A DNA stretch of 64,000 nucleotides from Sporosarcina sp. Te-1 (GCF_017498505.1 NZ_CP071798.1:2067501-2131500), one strand, 5' to 3'. Shown: positions 1 through 8,328, numbered from the stretch's first letter. The notes: generated by a model from the sequence alone, not told the origin. Translations and numbers: made by a program.

Positions 1-107
1 TTCGTCACAACTCTCCCACTAATTCGTTATTTTTCAAAGTCCTACTGAATAGTCATTCATTTTATGATACGCTACTTGATAAACGGATTCAAATGGAGGG
101 TCAGCAG

Positions 108-923
108 ATGTTCATGACGAAAAAATGCGTACAAGGAGAATCAAACGGTGTCCGATATATAAATGGCATTCTCTCCTGGAAAGGGGTGCAGCTTAATGTG
201 CATTGTTTTGAAACCGATGGGGTGCTGATCGACACGGGAGCACAATCCTTGTTGCGAGAGTTCAAGCCATTCTTTGCTGCTATGGATGTCGACCAGGTCC
301 TCATCACGCATGCACATGAGGATCATACAGGCGGAGCAGGATTTTTGCAAAGCGAGTACGGACTGCCCGTCTTCATCCATGATATGTCGATTGGAGAAAG
401 TGCGGAAAAAGCAGCGTATCCACTGTATCGAAAATGGTTCTGGGGAAAGAGGCAGCCTCTTAAGGCAAAACAAATCGGCGATACTTTCACATCGCGGCAC
501 AGCTCTTGGAAAGTGATTAAAACACCCGGCCACTCAGAAGACCATTTAGCCTTCCTCAATAACGATACCGGGCAACTCTTCTCGGGGGATTTATTCGTTC
601 ATCCCAAGACCAAACTGACGTTGCGGGAAGAGAGCATCCCGACCATTATCCGTTCCATTGAACAAGTATTGGCCTTTGAATTCGTTGAGTTGTTCTGCTG
701 TCACGCAGGCTACATAAAAGAGGGGCGCCAAGCATTGCAAGGCAAGCTGGAATTTCTCCATGAACTGCGAGCACAGACCCTTGCCCTGCACAATCAAGGC
801 TGCGATGCAAAGGAAATCCAAGCACGGTTATTTCCTAAAAAATATCCCATCAGCCGTTTTTCATTCGGCGAATGGGATTCTATTCATATGATTCATTCCA
901 TCTTGAGAGAAGCGAAGGTTTGA
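108..923 (+). CDS. MBL-fold metallo-hydrolase
   Basis: Metallo-beta-lactamase superfamily hydrolase of about 271 residues. The signature HxHxDH metal motif is at residues 68-73, followed by a GHSEDH motif, a GDLF aspartate and a late CHAG histidine, so both zinc sites look complete. The substrate is not evident; glyoxalase II-like or lactonase-like activity is typical for this size. I place the start at 108 because a GGAGG ribosome site at 95-99 sits just before it; the upstream in-frame ATG at 93 would lie on top of that site. It converges with the monooxygenase gene on the other strand. No signal peptide, so probably cytoplasmic. Confidence 0.85.
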   Translation: MFMTKKCVQGESNGVRYINGILSWKGVQLNVHCFETDGVLIDTGAQSLLREFKPFFAAMDVDQVLITHAHEDHTGGAGFLQSEYGLPVFIHDMSIGESAEKAAYPLYRKWFWGKRQPLKAKQIGDTFTSRHSSWKVIKTPGHSEDHLAFLNNDTGQLFSGDLFVHPKTKLTLREESIPTIIRSIEQVLAFEFVELFCCHAGYIKEGRQALQGKLEFLHELRAQTLALHNQGCDAKEIQARLFPKKYPISRFSFGEWDSIHMIHSILREAKV

Positions 924-964
924 TAAATTTTCTAGACTGTCCTTTTCAAAACGGCTGATTCCAT

Positions 965-1456
965 TCATTTGTAAGTCGTCACGAACGAAGCTCGCGGAAA
1001 CATATTCGGACGCTTGTCGATGCCGTCCGCGGTTCCGCGTTTAGCATGGGCCTTCGTATAAGCCTGTGATTGCTGCCAGCCAGTAAACGACTCTTCATTT
1101 TCCCACATTGTCAAAATGACATACGTATCCGAATTGAGTGGGCGGAGTACACGAATGGCGACAAAGCCTGGCTCTTGCTCAATCAGCCCAGCCCGGTTCC
1201 GAAAGCGCTGCTCAAACAACTCTCTTCCCTCCTCGCTGACAGGAATATTATTCAACACAGCAAAACGGCCCTGTTCCAACTTTCCTGTCTGATCGAGGAT
1301 TTCATACGACTCGGTATATTCAAATGGAGAAGTCTTTGCCTCCAACAAAAGCAGATGCTCCTCTTCATTCTTTAAATGAATGATTGTTCCATCCCCGGAT
1401 TGTTCTATCAACTTCAGTGCATCCTGCTCGTTTTCGAGCCATTTAAAAACTTTCAT
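965..1456 (-). CDS. HmoB-like antibiotic-biosynthesis-type monooxygenase
   Basis: Protein of 163 residues whose C-terminal half (from about residue 65) is an ABM ferredoxin-like domain, including the conserved run around PGFVAIRVLRP and the WENEESFTGWQQS segment. Length and the extra N-terminal domain resemble Bacillus HmoB (YhgC), a heme-degrading monooxygenase that opens the porphyrin ring and frees iron. That role is inferred from family resemblance; the heme-uptake operon near 42-45 kb gives it a plausible substrate source. The start at 1456 is set by an AGGAG site 7-12 bases upstream; an in-frame TTG further upstream has no such site. Confidence 0.8.
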   Translation of the reverse strand: MKVFKWLENEQDALKLIEQSGDGTIIHLKNEEEHLLLLEAKTSPFEYTESYEILDQTGKLEQGRFAVLNNIPVSEEGRELFEQRFRNRAGLIEQEPGFVAIRVLRPLNSDTYVILTMWENEESFTGWQQSQAYTKAHAKRGTADGIDKRPNMFPRASFVTTYK

Positions 1457-1558
1457 AATAAGATCTCCTTTCTGCAAAACTGAATCATAATCTAATCGAA
1501 GCTGTTATCTTTAAGGTTCATCCTTATGCAGAATAACTATTTTCAATCAGTCTGTCAG

Positions 1559-2092
1559 CTAATTGGCCTTGTCATAGTCTTGTTTAAGGATCGCCATGAT
1601 GATTTCGTCAACATATTCTCCGTTATATTTCAAGGACTGCCGGAGAACTCCCTCTCGCTGAAAGCCCGTTTTCTCATACGCTCTGATGCCACGAACATTA
1701 TGCGCAAAGACCTCCAGCTGCAATCGATTCAAACGGAGATGTTCGAAGACATACCGGAGAACGAGCTGAATGGCTTCCGTCCCATACCCCTTTCCAGTTA
1801 ACTGAACTGTGCGCATCGAAATGCGAAAACCTGCTTTTCGGTCTTCTTCATCAATATCTAAAATAGAAAGTTCGCCGAGTAAGGAATGTTCCAGCTTCGA
1901 ACAGATGGCAAAATCTTGACGTGTTGGATCGGCAGTACAATTTTCAATGTGTTGCTTAATCTGATCCAGGTTAAATACAGCCTTCGTGCCGGTCATATAT
2001 CGTATCTCTTCATCCATCGTCATTTCCAATAAACCCGCTGCATCTAGTACGCCAAGCGGCCGCAAGTAAATTCGTTCACCCTCTATATGCAT
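1559..2092 (-). CDS. GNAT N-acetyltransferase (RimJ/RimL type)
   Basis: 177-residue acetyltransferase of the RimJ/RimL subgroup. It opens with an IYLRPL strand typical of this subgroup, has the acetyl-CoA binding region around GKGYGTEAIQLVLRYVFEHL, and ends with the ARxAYEKTGF-like motif (here GIRAYEKTGFQREGVLRQ). It should transfer an acetyl group from acetyl-CoA to an amine on a protein N-terminus, antibiotic or small metabolite; the acceptor cannot be read from sequence. It stands alone, between the HmoB-like gene and the divergent ABC importer. Confidence 0.85.
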   Translation of the reverse strand: MHIEGERIYLRPLGVLDAAGLLEMTMDEEIRYMTGTKAVFNLDQIKQHIENCTADPTRQDFAICSKLEHSLLGELSILDIDEEDRKAGFRISMRTVQLTGKGYGTEAIQLVLRYVFEHLRLNRLQLEVFAHNVRGIRAYEKTGFQREGVLRQSLKYNGEYVDEIIMAILKQDYDKAN

Positions 2093-2237
2093 TCATCAAC
2101 TACCTCCTCACAATTGTCGGCTTTCCGCAGGATGTATACGGGTATAGATCACTAGCCTTCTTGCTAAGGATAATTGTATATCATTTCCTTTTAAAACGTA
2201 AATATGACACGATGAAGATAGTAAAGGAGTGAAGCGG

Positions 2238-3173
2238 ATGATCCGTTTTGAAAATGCATCTAAAACCTATGACGATCAAACACTTGTCGTCGACTCCATC
2301 AACCTGGAGATCGACCGTGGAGAATTTCTTGTGTTAATCGGACCGAGCGGCTGCGGAAAGACGACGACGCTAAAAATGATCAACCGACTCATTCCGCTCT
2401 CGGACGGAACGATTTGGATTGATGGTAAAAAGGTAAGCGAGTATCCAATTCATGAATTGCGATGGCGTATCGGATATGTCCTCCAGCAGATTGCCCTGTT
2501 CCCTCATATGACAATCGAGGAAAATATCGCAATTGTACCTGAGTTGAAGAAGTGGAAAAAAGAGCAAATTCATGCGCGTGTAACGGGATTGCTTACTATG
2601 GTGGGACTCGATCCTGATACATATCGACAGAGAAAGCCGAGTGAACTGTCCGGCGGCCAGCAACAGCGCGTTGGCGTAGTTCGTGCATTGGCGGCAGATC
2701 CCGACATCATCCTCATGGACGAACCCTTCAGCGCACTTGACCCGATCAGCCGGGCAAAATTGCAGGAGGATCTGTTGCACTTGCAAAAAACAATCCAGAA
2801 AACCATCGTGTTTGTAACCCATGATATCCAAGAAGCTTTAAAACTCGGGGATCGTATCTGTATCATGAATGATGGAAAAATAGAACAGCTCGACACTCCT
2901 GAAGAAATCTTAGCTCATCCGGCAACATCTTTTGTCCGTGAATTTATGTACAGCGGGAAGTCCGATCCCTTTGTCTTATCCGACCATGTAACACCTCTCA
3001 CTGAAGAGGCCCATGAGCTCCCGATCTTATCATCCAAAGCGGAGTTGTCTGAAGTACTGAATACACTTGCCCACTCCGAACAGGCAGCAGTTGAAGAAGA
3101 AGGAAAAGTGATCGGTATGATTTCAAGAGTCACGGTCATTGCCTATTTAGCAGAAAGGACGGGGATTGCATGA
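2238..3173 (+). CDS. ABC importer ATPase, OpuF/OpuC/Egt type
   Basis: 311-residue ATPase of the compatible-solute/quaternary-amine importer family. Walker A (GPSGCGKTT), the LSGGQQQR signature and Walker B (IILMDEP) are intact, followed by a single C-terminal CBS-like domain (about residues 245-308). The start at 2238 follows an AAAGGAG site at 2223-2229; the earlier in-frame GTG overlaps that site. Its stop overlaps the start of the permease/binding-protein gene by four bases, so the two are translationally coupled. Family members import glycine betaine, choline or carnitine (OpuA/OpuC/OpuF), or ergothioneine (EgtV); sequence alone does not decide which. Confidence 0.9.
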   Translation: MIRFENASKTYDDQTLVVDSINLEIDRGEFLVLIGPSGCGKTTTLKMINRLIPLSDGTIWIDGKKVSEYPIHELRWRIGYVLQQIALFPHMTIEENIAIVPELKKWKKEQIHARVTGLLTMVGLDPDTYRQRKPSELSGGQQQRVGVVRALAADPDIILMDEPFSALDPISRAKLQEDLLHLQKTIQKTIVFVTHDIQEALKLGDRICIMNDGKIEQLDTPEEILAHPATSFVREFMYSGKSDPFVLSDHVTPLTEEAHELPILSSKAELSEVLNTLAHSEQAAVEEEGKVIGMISRVTVIAYLAERTGIA

Positions 3174-4687
3174 GCGCTTTTTGGGATGTCTTCCAAGATA
3201 GAAAAGATGAGTTGGCCAACGCGTTGCTGGAGCATATCCAAATTTCGCTCATCTCCCTCCTATTCGCCGTTCTCCTTTCCATTCCGATCGGTATTTACTT
3301 AACGAGTCGGAAAAAGATAGCTGAAACGATTATTGGCGCAAGTGCCGTTTTGCAGACCATCCCTTCGCTTGCGTTGCTTGGCCTGCTGATTCCATTGTTC
3401 GGCATAGGGAAAGTTCCTGCTATTATCGCACTCGTTGCGTATGCCCTGCTTCCCATATTGCGGAACACATATACAGGCATCAATGAAGTCGATCCTTCCT
3501 TAAAAGAGGCTGCGACCGCCATGGGGATGAATCGTTGGAAACGCTTGACGAAAGTCGAGCTGCCGCTTGCCACACCCATCATCATGGCAGGCATCCGGAC
3601 CTCGATGGTGCTAATTGTTGGTACCGCCACACTTGCCGCACTGATCGGAGCAGGCGGACTTGGCGATCTTATCCTGCTTGGCATCGATCGGAACGATCCC
3701 TACCTGATCATTCTCGGTGCCATCCCAGCCGCGCTCCTCGCACTTGGATTCGATTACTTGCTGCGGAAGTTTGAAGGGCTATCATTTAGAGGCGCCACTA
3801 TCGCATTGACGACAAGCTTGGTCATCGCGCTCTTTGTCATCCTCCTGCCAATACTATCGTTCCATAACGAAAAGCAGTTTGTGATCGGCGCCAAGCTTGG
3901 CGCTGAGCCAGAGATACTTATTAATATGTATAAGCTTCTTATCGAAGAAGAGACCGACCTGTCAGTTGAACTGAAGCCGGGACTTGGCAAGACCTCATTT
4001 GTCTTCCAAGCTCTGCAAACCGGAAGCATCGATATGTACCCTGAATTCACAGGGACTGCCTTGTCTGAATTTCTGAAAGAAGAGGCGAAAAGCAATGACC
4101 GTCTCGAAGTGTATGAACAGGCACGGGATGGACTGGCTGAACGATTCGACCTCGCTCTGCTGCCGCCGATGGATTACAACAACACATATACACTCGCGGT
4201 TTCAAAACCGTTCGAAGAACAATACGGCGTGAAAACCATTTCGGATCTTGCCTCTGTAGAAGCTGCTGTCAAAGCCGGATTCACGCTTGAATTCAAAGAC
4301 CGCGAAGACGGCTACCTCGGCATTCGTGACCTGTATGGCCTCAATTTCCCTTCCGTCCAAACGATGGAGCCGAAACTTCGCTATCAGGCAATCAAAACCG
4401 GTGATATTAACCTGATGGATGCCTATTCGACGGACAGTGAACTGCAGCAATATAAAATGACCGTGCTGGAAGACGATAAAGAGTTATTCCCGCCATATCA
4501 AGGCGCTCCCCTCCTGCGGAAGGAAACTCTTGATAAGTATCCGGAACTGCAAGCCGTGCTCAACCGACTCGCCGGAAAAGTGACCGATGATGAAATGAGG
4601 AGCATGAACTATCGAGTGAATGCTGAAGGGGAAAGACCGGAAGATGTCGCACGCGATTTTCTAGAGAATGCCGGATTATTAAAATGA
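3170..4687 (+). CDS. Fused permease/substrate-binding protein of OpuF/EgtU type
   Basis: 505 residues combining two usually separate subunits. Residues 1 to about 230 form a six-helix BPD_transp_1 permease with the EAA loop (DPSLKEAATAMGMNRWKRL), which contacts the ATPase. Residues 235-505 form an OpuAC-type solute-binding domain (PEFTGTALSEF, PPMDYNNTYTLAV and MDAYSTDSELQQY segments) that would sit outside the membrane. The same fused layout is known in Bacillus OpuFB, Listeria BilEB/EgtU and pneumococcal EgtU. The gene overlaps the ATPase gene by ATGA and ends just before a strong terminator, so the two genes form a complete importer operon. The ligand, betaine-like or ergothioneine, is unresolved. 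Confidence 0.9.
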   Translation: MSAFWDVFQDRKDELANALLEHIQISLISLLFAVLLSIPIGIYLTSRKKIAETIIGASAVLQTIPSLALLGLLIPLFGIGKVPAIIALVAYALLPILRNTYTGINEVDPSLKEAATAMGMNRWKRLTKVELPLATPIIMAGIRTSMVLIVGTATLAALIGAGGLGDLILLGIDRNDPYLIILGAIPAALLALGFDYLLRKFEGLSFRGATIALTTSLVIALFVILLPILSFHNEKQFVIGAKLGAEPEILINMYKLLIEEETDLSVELKPGLGKTSFVFQALQTGSIDMYPEFTGTALSEFLKEEAKSNDRLEVYEQARDGLAERFDLALLPPMDYNNTYTLAVSKPFEEQYGVKTISDLASVEAAVKAGFTLEFKDREDGYLGIRDLYGLNFPSVQTMEPKLRYQAIKTGDINLMDAYSTDSELQQYKMTVLEDDKELFPPYQGAPLLRKETLDKYPELQAVLNRLAGKVTDDEMRSMNYRVNAEGERPEDVARDFLENAGLLK

Positions 4688-4691
4688 ATGC

Positions 4692-4740
4692 GGCCGAGAA
4701 CATGAATCGAGCAATGGTTCATAGTTCTCGGCCTTTCGTT
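4692..4740. terminator. Bidirectional terminator
   Basis: Inverted repeat with perfect 10-bp arms, GGCCGAGAAC at 4692-4701 and GTTCTCGGCC at 4724-4733, followed by TTTCGTT. It separates the convergent importer operon and the small hypothetical gene and could serve both. Confidence 0.8.
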
Positions 4741-4759
4741 ACACGTAGAGCGGTCAAGC

Positions 4760-5056
4760 CTAGGACGGAAGTTCAATCGGCACAACAAGAAGCCCCAGTT
4801 CCTCCACTTTGTATTTTTCAATCGCCTCTTGGAGGGAAGTCACGTACGTCACGATGAAGGTACCGGACAAAACTGTACCATGGTCATCCCACAATTCAAT
4901 ATGGCTGTCTTGAATCACATGGGAGTCCGTTTTATCTTCGTACACATAGACAGCCGTAGGGGTGAAGTGGAGGATAACCGGATATGTATCGTCGGAATCC
5001 TCCACCATGTCGGTTTGTTGGCTGCTATATGGGTTTTTACTTTTATTGAAGAACAC
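4760..5056 (-). CDS. Small hypothetical protein
   Basis: 98-residue protein I do not recognise. It has no signal peptide or membrane segment; the middle is rich in beta-branched residues (PVILHFTPTAVYVYEDK) and the C-terminus reads like an alternating alpha/beta fold. I take GTG at 5056 as the start because an AGGAG site (5065-5069 on the complement) lies eight bases upstream; the ATG further upstream at 5119 has no ribosome site and runs through the nitroreductase terminator region. It is monocistronic and shares a terminator with the importer operon. Confidence 0.6.
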   Translation of the reverse strand: MFFNKSKNPYSSQQTDMVEDSDDTYPVILHFTPTAVYVYEDKTDSHVIQDSHIELWDDHGTVLSGTFIVTYVTSLQEAIEKYKVEELGLLVVPIELPS

Positions 5057-5123
5057 GGCATTCACTCCTTCTGATAGGGTACTCCTCAATACGGTTGAAT
5101 TGAACATTGGATTCATCAAACCG

Positions 5124-5158
5124 AAAAAAAGAAAAAGGCGGGTCTATATGGACCCACC
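5124..5158 (-). terminator. Terminator of the nitroreductase gene
   Basis: On the minus strand, GGTGGGTC and GACCCGCC arms (5151-5158 and 5137-5144) are followed by a long T-rich tract (TTTTTCTTTTTTTC), just past the nitroreductase stop. Confidence 0.8.
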
Positions 5159-5185
5159 ATTGTAGAGACGTAATTTGACATATCG

Positions 5186-5803
5186 TCAGATGAACTTCAC
5201 CTTATCTTCGATAGGAAGCCGGGTAGTTTGATAGGATGGGGCGTTTTCCTTGCCAAATGCAATGAGAACGATCGGGAAATACCGGTCGGCTAGTTGGAAG
5301 CGCTCTGAGAATTTCGCTTTGTCGAAGCCGCCCATTGTTCCTGTGCCATACCCGCGGTCTTGGGCGATCAGCATGAGCTGCATCGCAGCTAGTCCTGCAT
5401 CGAATGTTGCCATGTTCTTGCGGGCTTCTTCCGGCGCGTTGGGATATGTCCTGTTAGCATTTCCGATGAGCACTTCCTTAGTGGCATCATCAATAAAGCC
5501 CGCTTTATACATACTGTCATAGACTGGCTCGATATTTTTATAAAACTCTTTGTCGCCTAATACCGCAATCACAGCGGAAGCAGTTTCGATCTGTTCCTGA
5601 TTATAAGCGATTGTCCGCAAGTCCTTTCTTTCTTCTGGATCGAGAAAGACAAGAAATTCCCAAGGCTGCAAATTGCTTGTGGACGGCGCTTTCGTTGCTT
5701 CTTCCAGTATCTGAAGAATCTCTTCTTTTTCTATTTTGCTGCTCGGATCGTATTTACGAACGGAACGGCGTTCCCGAATCAATTTGGATAGATTTTCTGA
5801 CAT
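5186..5803 (-). CDS. Nitroreductase family protein (YodC/MhqN-like)
   Basis: 205-residue FMN-dependent nitroreductase. It starts with the family motif LIRERRSVRKYDP, which contacts the FMN phosphate, and has the APSTSNLQPWEF active-site segment and a late RGYGTGTMGGF loop. Such enzymes reduce nitro groups or quinones with NAD(P)H. It is transcribed away from a Cys-containing HxlR regulator, the same arrangement as yodC and yodB in Bacillus subtilis, where YodB represses the reductase until quinones or diamide modify its cysteine. That parallel suggests quinone or electrophile detoxification. Confidence 0.87.
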   Translation of the reverse strand: MSENLSKLIRERRSVRKYDPSSKIEKEEILQILEEATKAPSTSNLQPWEFLVFLDPEERKDLRTIAYNQEQIETASAVIAVLGDKEFYKNIEPVYDSMYKAGFIDDATKEVLIGNANRTYPNAPEEARKNMATFDAGLAAMQLMLIAQDRGYGTGTMGGFDKAKFSERFQLADRYFPIVLIAFGKENAPSYQTTRLPIEDKVKFI

Positions 5804-5831
5804 GTTGAATTCCTCCTGTTTCGAACTAATC

Positions 5832-5868
5832 TTTAGTAAGTACGTTTACAGCATACTTTTAGTAAGTT
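5832..5868. promoter_or_regulatory. Putative YodB-type operator between divergent genes
   Basis: The intergenic stretch has two copies of TTTAGTAAGT (5832-5841 and 5858-5867). The second lies in an inverted repeat, TACT-TTT-AGTA at 5854-5864. HxlR/YodB proteins bind short AT-rich dyads of TACT/AGTA type in the promoters they control, so this is the natural target of the adjacent regulator. Confidence 0.55.
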
Positions 5869-5931
5869 CAAAGCGTCAAGCGTTTTGCAATATGGTATGA
5901 TGATAGAAAGTAGAAAAAAGAGGTTGATTGC

Positions 5932-6288
5932 ATGGAAAGGAAACATAACGAAATAGACATCTGCACGGAATCAACTTGCCAGATATATCGGAGTGCCATC
6001 GAATTCATTGGAAAACGGTGGACGGGGGTCATTATCTTCAATTTGTTCGACGGTCCAAAACGGTATCATGAACTTCTCAATGCGATTGATGGAATTTCAG
6101 ACAGATTGCTGACAGAGCGCCTGAAAGATTTAGAGGAAGAAGGGTTGCTTGTAAAACGCATCATTGCCGAAGCGCCGAAAAAAGTCGAGTACGAACTGAC
6201 ACCGCCTGGTCATGAATTCAGAGAAGTGTTCAAAGCGATTTTAGGGTGGGCCGAGAAGAAGGATGCGTATGTGAAGAGTAAGGGATAA
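5932..6288 (+). CDS. HxlR-family transcriptional regulator (YodB-like)
   Basis: 118-residue winged helix-turn-helix protein of the HxlR family. It has the AIEFIGKRWTGVIIFNLF helix, the RYHELLNAIDGISDRLLTERL recognition helix and the EYELTPPGHE wing. Two cysteines near the N-terminus, Cys11 and Cys16, match the position of the redox-sensing cysteine of Bacillus YodB/CatR-type sensors. It probably represses the divergent nitroreductase gene and itself, releasing DNA on thiol modification by quinones or similar stress. A terminator follows at 6319-6350. Confidence 0.88.
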   Translation: MERKHNEIDICTESTCQIYRSAIEFIGKRWTGVIIFNLFDGPKRYHELLNAIDGISDRLLTERLKDLEEEGLLVKRIIAEAPKKVEYELTPPGHEFREVFKAILGWAEKKDAYVKSKG

Positions 6289-6318
6289 AACAGTAATTGA
6301 ATTGATTAGTTGGCAAAC

Positions 6319-6350
6319 ACAGGATACAGGGAACCAATCCTGTTTTTCTT
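6319..6350 (+). terminator. Terminator of the HxlR gene
   Basis: ACAGGAT (6319-6325) and ATCCTGT (6337-6343) arms followed by TTTTCTT. Confidence 0.7.
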
Positions 6351-6423
6351 CATGCCAATCATCAGTAAAATCTGAATGTTGGTTATCTCACGCTGTTACA
6401 TGAATTGTTTTTATAACGAAAAT

Positions 6424-6460
6424 AAGCCCGATTTCTCAGCATTCCTGAGAAAACGGACTT
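6424..6460 (-). terminator. Terminator of the GNAT gene
   Basis: Long hairpin with arms at 6424-6439 and 6445-6460 (core CTGAGAAA/TTTCTCAG), followed on the minus strand by ATTTTCG. Confidence 0.65.
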
Positions 6461-6490
6461 TTTGCCTTTTAAAATTGTATGTACTGCTCT

Positions 6491-7030
6491 TTATTTATCC
6501 ATATTATTAAATCGGAAAATAAGTTTGTAACCATCAAACGTTTCATCACGTTCCTCAACGTAATTCCCCTTCGTATAATTAGAAATCGTTTTCCTCCAAA
6601 ACTTTTGTCCCACAATGTTTTTCTCTGAAGGATTCGTAAACAACTCCCAATTGCCCTTAAATCGTTCAAACACTTGATTCGCTGCATATTCAGCGATGTT
6701 ATTGCCTCTTAATGGTTGGAGTAAAAAGAATTCATTTATAAAATAATCAATTCCTTTATTGCAATGTGGCGGGGTCGCTAACAGGATAAAACCTGCTGGT
6801 GTTCCATCTGCAACAATTAAAAAAGGGAATAATATATCTGGCTTTTCCCACCAAATATTTTGTACCTCATATTGATCTTGTAATGTTCGGTAATCATCAC
6901 TATCTTCGTATATGCCATGTTGATTTGGCAGATTCCCATGATGTCCGGAGAGGTCATATAGATATAAAGGATATAAATTTTTAATAATGTACGCCTCATC
7001 TTTATCAGTTAGCTTTACCTCGATTTTCAT
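6491..7030 (-). CDS. GNAT-like acetyltransferase
   Basis: 179-residue protein with the fold pattern of GNAT enzymes. A central FLIVADGTPAGFILLAT strand pair is followed by INEFFLLQPLRGNNIAEYAANQVF, which matches motif A where acetyl-CoA binds, and a C-terminal KFWRKTISNYTKGNY segment that corresponds to motif B. It belongs to the group with an N-terminal LYPLYLYDLS segment often annotated only as GNAT family. The substrate is unknown. AT content is somewhat higher than in most neighbours. It stands alone with its own terminator downstream. Confidence 0.7.
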   Translation of the reverse strand: MKIEVKLTDKDEAYIIKNLYPLYLYDLSGHHGNLPNQHGIYEDSDDYRTLQDQYEVQNIWWEKPDILFPFLIVADGTPAGFILLATPPHCNKGIDYFINEFFLLQPLRGNNIAEYAANQVFERFKGNWELFTNPSEKNIVGQKFWRKTISNYTKGNYVEERDETFDGYKLIFRFNNMDK

Positions 7031-7265
7031 TCGGGACTCCTCTCATTCACTTTTATTAATATTTACTCTATCTTCCAAATGGATACGCTAAAAAGCTTTC
7101 ATTTGAACTTGTTTTTTATTTCTACGTAATCACATCGGATTGAATAGCCAATTCTACGTCATTGTCACACATCTCATTAACTTCCAATAATCCATGCTTG
7201 TATACAAATTGTAATAAAAGCAGACGGCTAAATATATATAACAAACGACTATAAAAATTTCTTTA

Positions 7266-7302
7266 CACAAAACAGCCACACCAGAATCAAATCCAGTGTG
7301 GC
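7266..7302 (-). terminator. Terminator of the CD3324-family gene
   Basis: GCCACAC (7275-7281) and GTGTGGC (7296-7302) arms; on the minus strand the hairpin is followed by TGTTTTGTG. Confidence 0.7.
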
Positions 7303-7310
7303 AGATAAAT

Positions 7311-7577
7311 CTATTTTTTTGAGTAAACGATTTTTTTAATACTATCATGAGAAAGAAAGAATCGATCCGATAATTGTTCTATCGTGCTCCCATCGGAAAA
7401 TTGCTGTTGGATTTCATGGTTTCGAATCTTGAAGTAATTTTTACTCCCCGAATTTGCACCCCATCCCTTTCGTGAACCGTTAGAGACAGGAACATAAATG
7501 ATTTCCCCATTTATATATTTCTGTACTTCCTTCAGCAATTCTTCTGGCAAGATGCTTTCTGCATTTACATATTTCAC
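7311..7577 (-). CDS. CD3324-family Mor-like HTH protein
   Basis: 88 residues with the pattern of the CD3324 family. It has an N-terminal KYVNAESILPEELLKEVQKY helix, a Y-x-P strand (IIYVPVSNGSRKGWG) and a C-terminal helix-turn-helix (IEQLSDRFFLSHDSIKKIVY). This resembles the DNA-binding end of Mor/C-type phage activators. The sequence suggests a small DNA-binding protein; targets are unknown. An unusual nest of inverted repeats lies immediately upstream (7617-7720) and could be its binding region. AT-rich relative to surrounding genes. Confidence 0.75.
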   Translation of the reverse strand: MKYVNAESILPEELLKEVQKYINGEIIYVPVSNGSRKGWGANSGSKNYFKIRNHEIQQQFSDGSTIEQLSDRFFLSHDSIKKIVYSKK

Positions 7578-7616
7578 GTTAGCTTCGCTCCTTAAAATAT
7601 AGTAATTTTTAAGGCA

Positions 7617-7720
7617 GCAAAGTCTTTACTATAAACAAAGATTACTATAAAGGCGGTACCCTAATTAACGCTCTATACAAACAACCGCCGTTGTTTATAG
7701 TGCAAACTTTGCATAGAGCG
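7617..7720. repeat. Nested inverted repeats upstream of the CD3324-family gene
   Basis: Two 22-bp arms, starting GCAAAGT at 7617-7638 and ending ACTTTGC at 7691-7712, pair with few mismatches (shared core ACTATAAACAA). Within and overlapping them, CGCTCTAT (7669-7676) pairs with ATAGAGCG (7713-7720) and CAAACAAC pairs with GTTGTTT around a GCCG centre. The pairings compete, so they cannot all form at once. The rest of the 300-base gap (7578-7878) shows no convincing gene. Confidence 0.6.
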
Positions 7721-7878
7721 AATCGTTAACTTTCTCCTAATGCTTATCATATTCTATCCCCTTCCCTTTTACCTAATTTCGCTATGGCAGAGTTGATCTC
7801 CTGCTGTTCTGCCAAACTCATTCTGCTTTAAGGTGCAAAACCTTTATTAGAACCAAAATAATTCAGGAAAAAGAATAT

Positions 7879-8328
7879 GTGTTTGAAAAGGAAAAAAACG
7901 AGGTACCAATAATAAAAGTGGAACGAAAAGATGGAGAACCGACAGCTGCTTTTAAAGGAGCCTCCATCGCGGCGTTGCTAATCGGTGTATCCTCTTATCT
8001 AATCGGCTTATTCAATGCAGGGATGGAATTGAATGAAAAAGGTTATTACTTTGCTGTCCTAATTTTCGGTCTCTACGCTTCCGTTTCCTTTCAAAAAGCG
8101 GTCAGGGATAAAGAAGAAGGCGTCCCGGTGACAAATATATATTATGGCATTAGCTGGTTTGCACTGATTGTTTCGATTGCCTTAATGGCCATAGGTCTGT
8201 ATAACGCAGGCAGCATCGTCTTAAGCGAAAAAGGGTTTTATGCCATGGCGTTTGTGTTAAGTATCTTTGCGGCGATAACCGTACAGAAAAATGTCAGAGA
8301 TACACAGAAAGCTAGAGAAGCGAACTAA
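7879..8328 (+). CDS. YiaA/YiaB-family two-helix-repeat membrane protein
   Basis: 149-residue membrane protein with two copies of a YiaA/B two-helix domain. The first copy spans about residues 25-80 (IAALLIGVSSYLIGLFNAG ... YYFAVLIFGLYASVSFQKAVRD) and the second about 90-145 (FALIVSIALMAIGLYNAG ... FYAMAFVLSIFAAITVQKNVRD). Four transmembrane helices are expected, and each repeat ends in a Q-K-x-VRD motif. The start is GTG at 7879 with an AGGAAAAAG site upstream. The function of YiaA/B domains is not established. Confidence 0.8.
   Translation: MFEKEKNEVPIIKVERKDGEPTAAFKGASIAALLIGVSSYLIGLFNAGMELNEKGYYFAVLIFGLYASVSFQKAVRDKEEGVPVTNIYYGISWFALIVSIALMAIGLYNAGSIVLSEKGFYAMAFVLSIFAAITVQKNVRDTQKAREAN

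Noticed and set aside
7154..7348. A 64-residue minus-strand frame overlapping the end of the CD3324-family gene
   Set aside because: It overlaps that gene's stop and terminator, has no ribosome site and low-complexity content.
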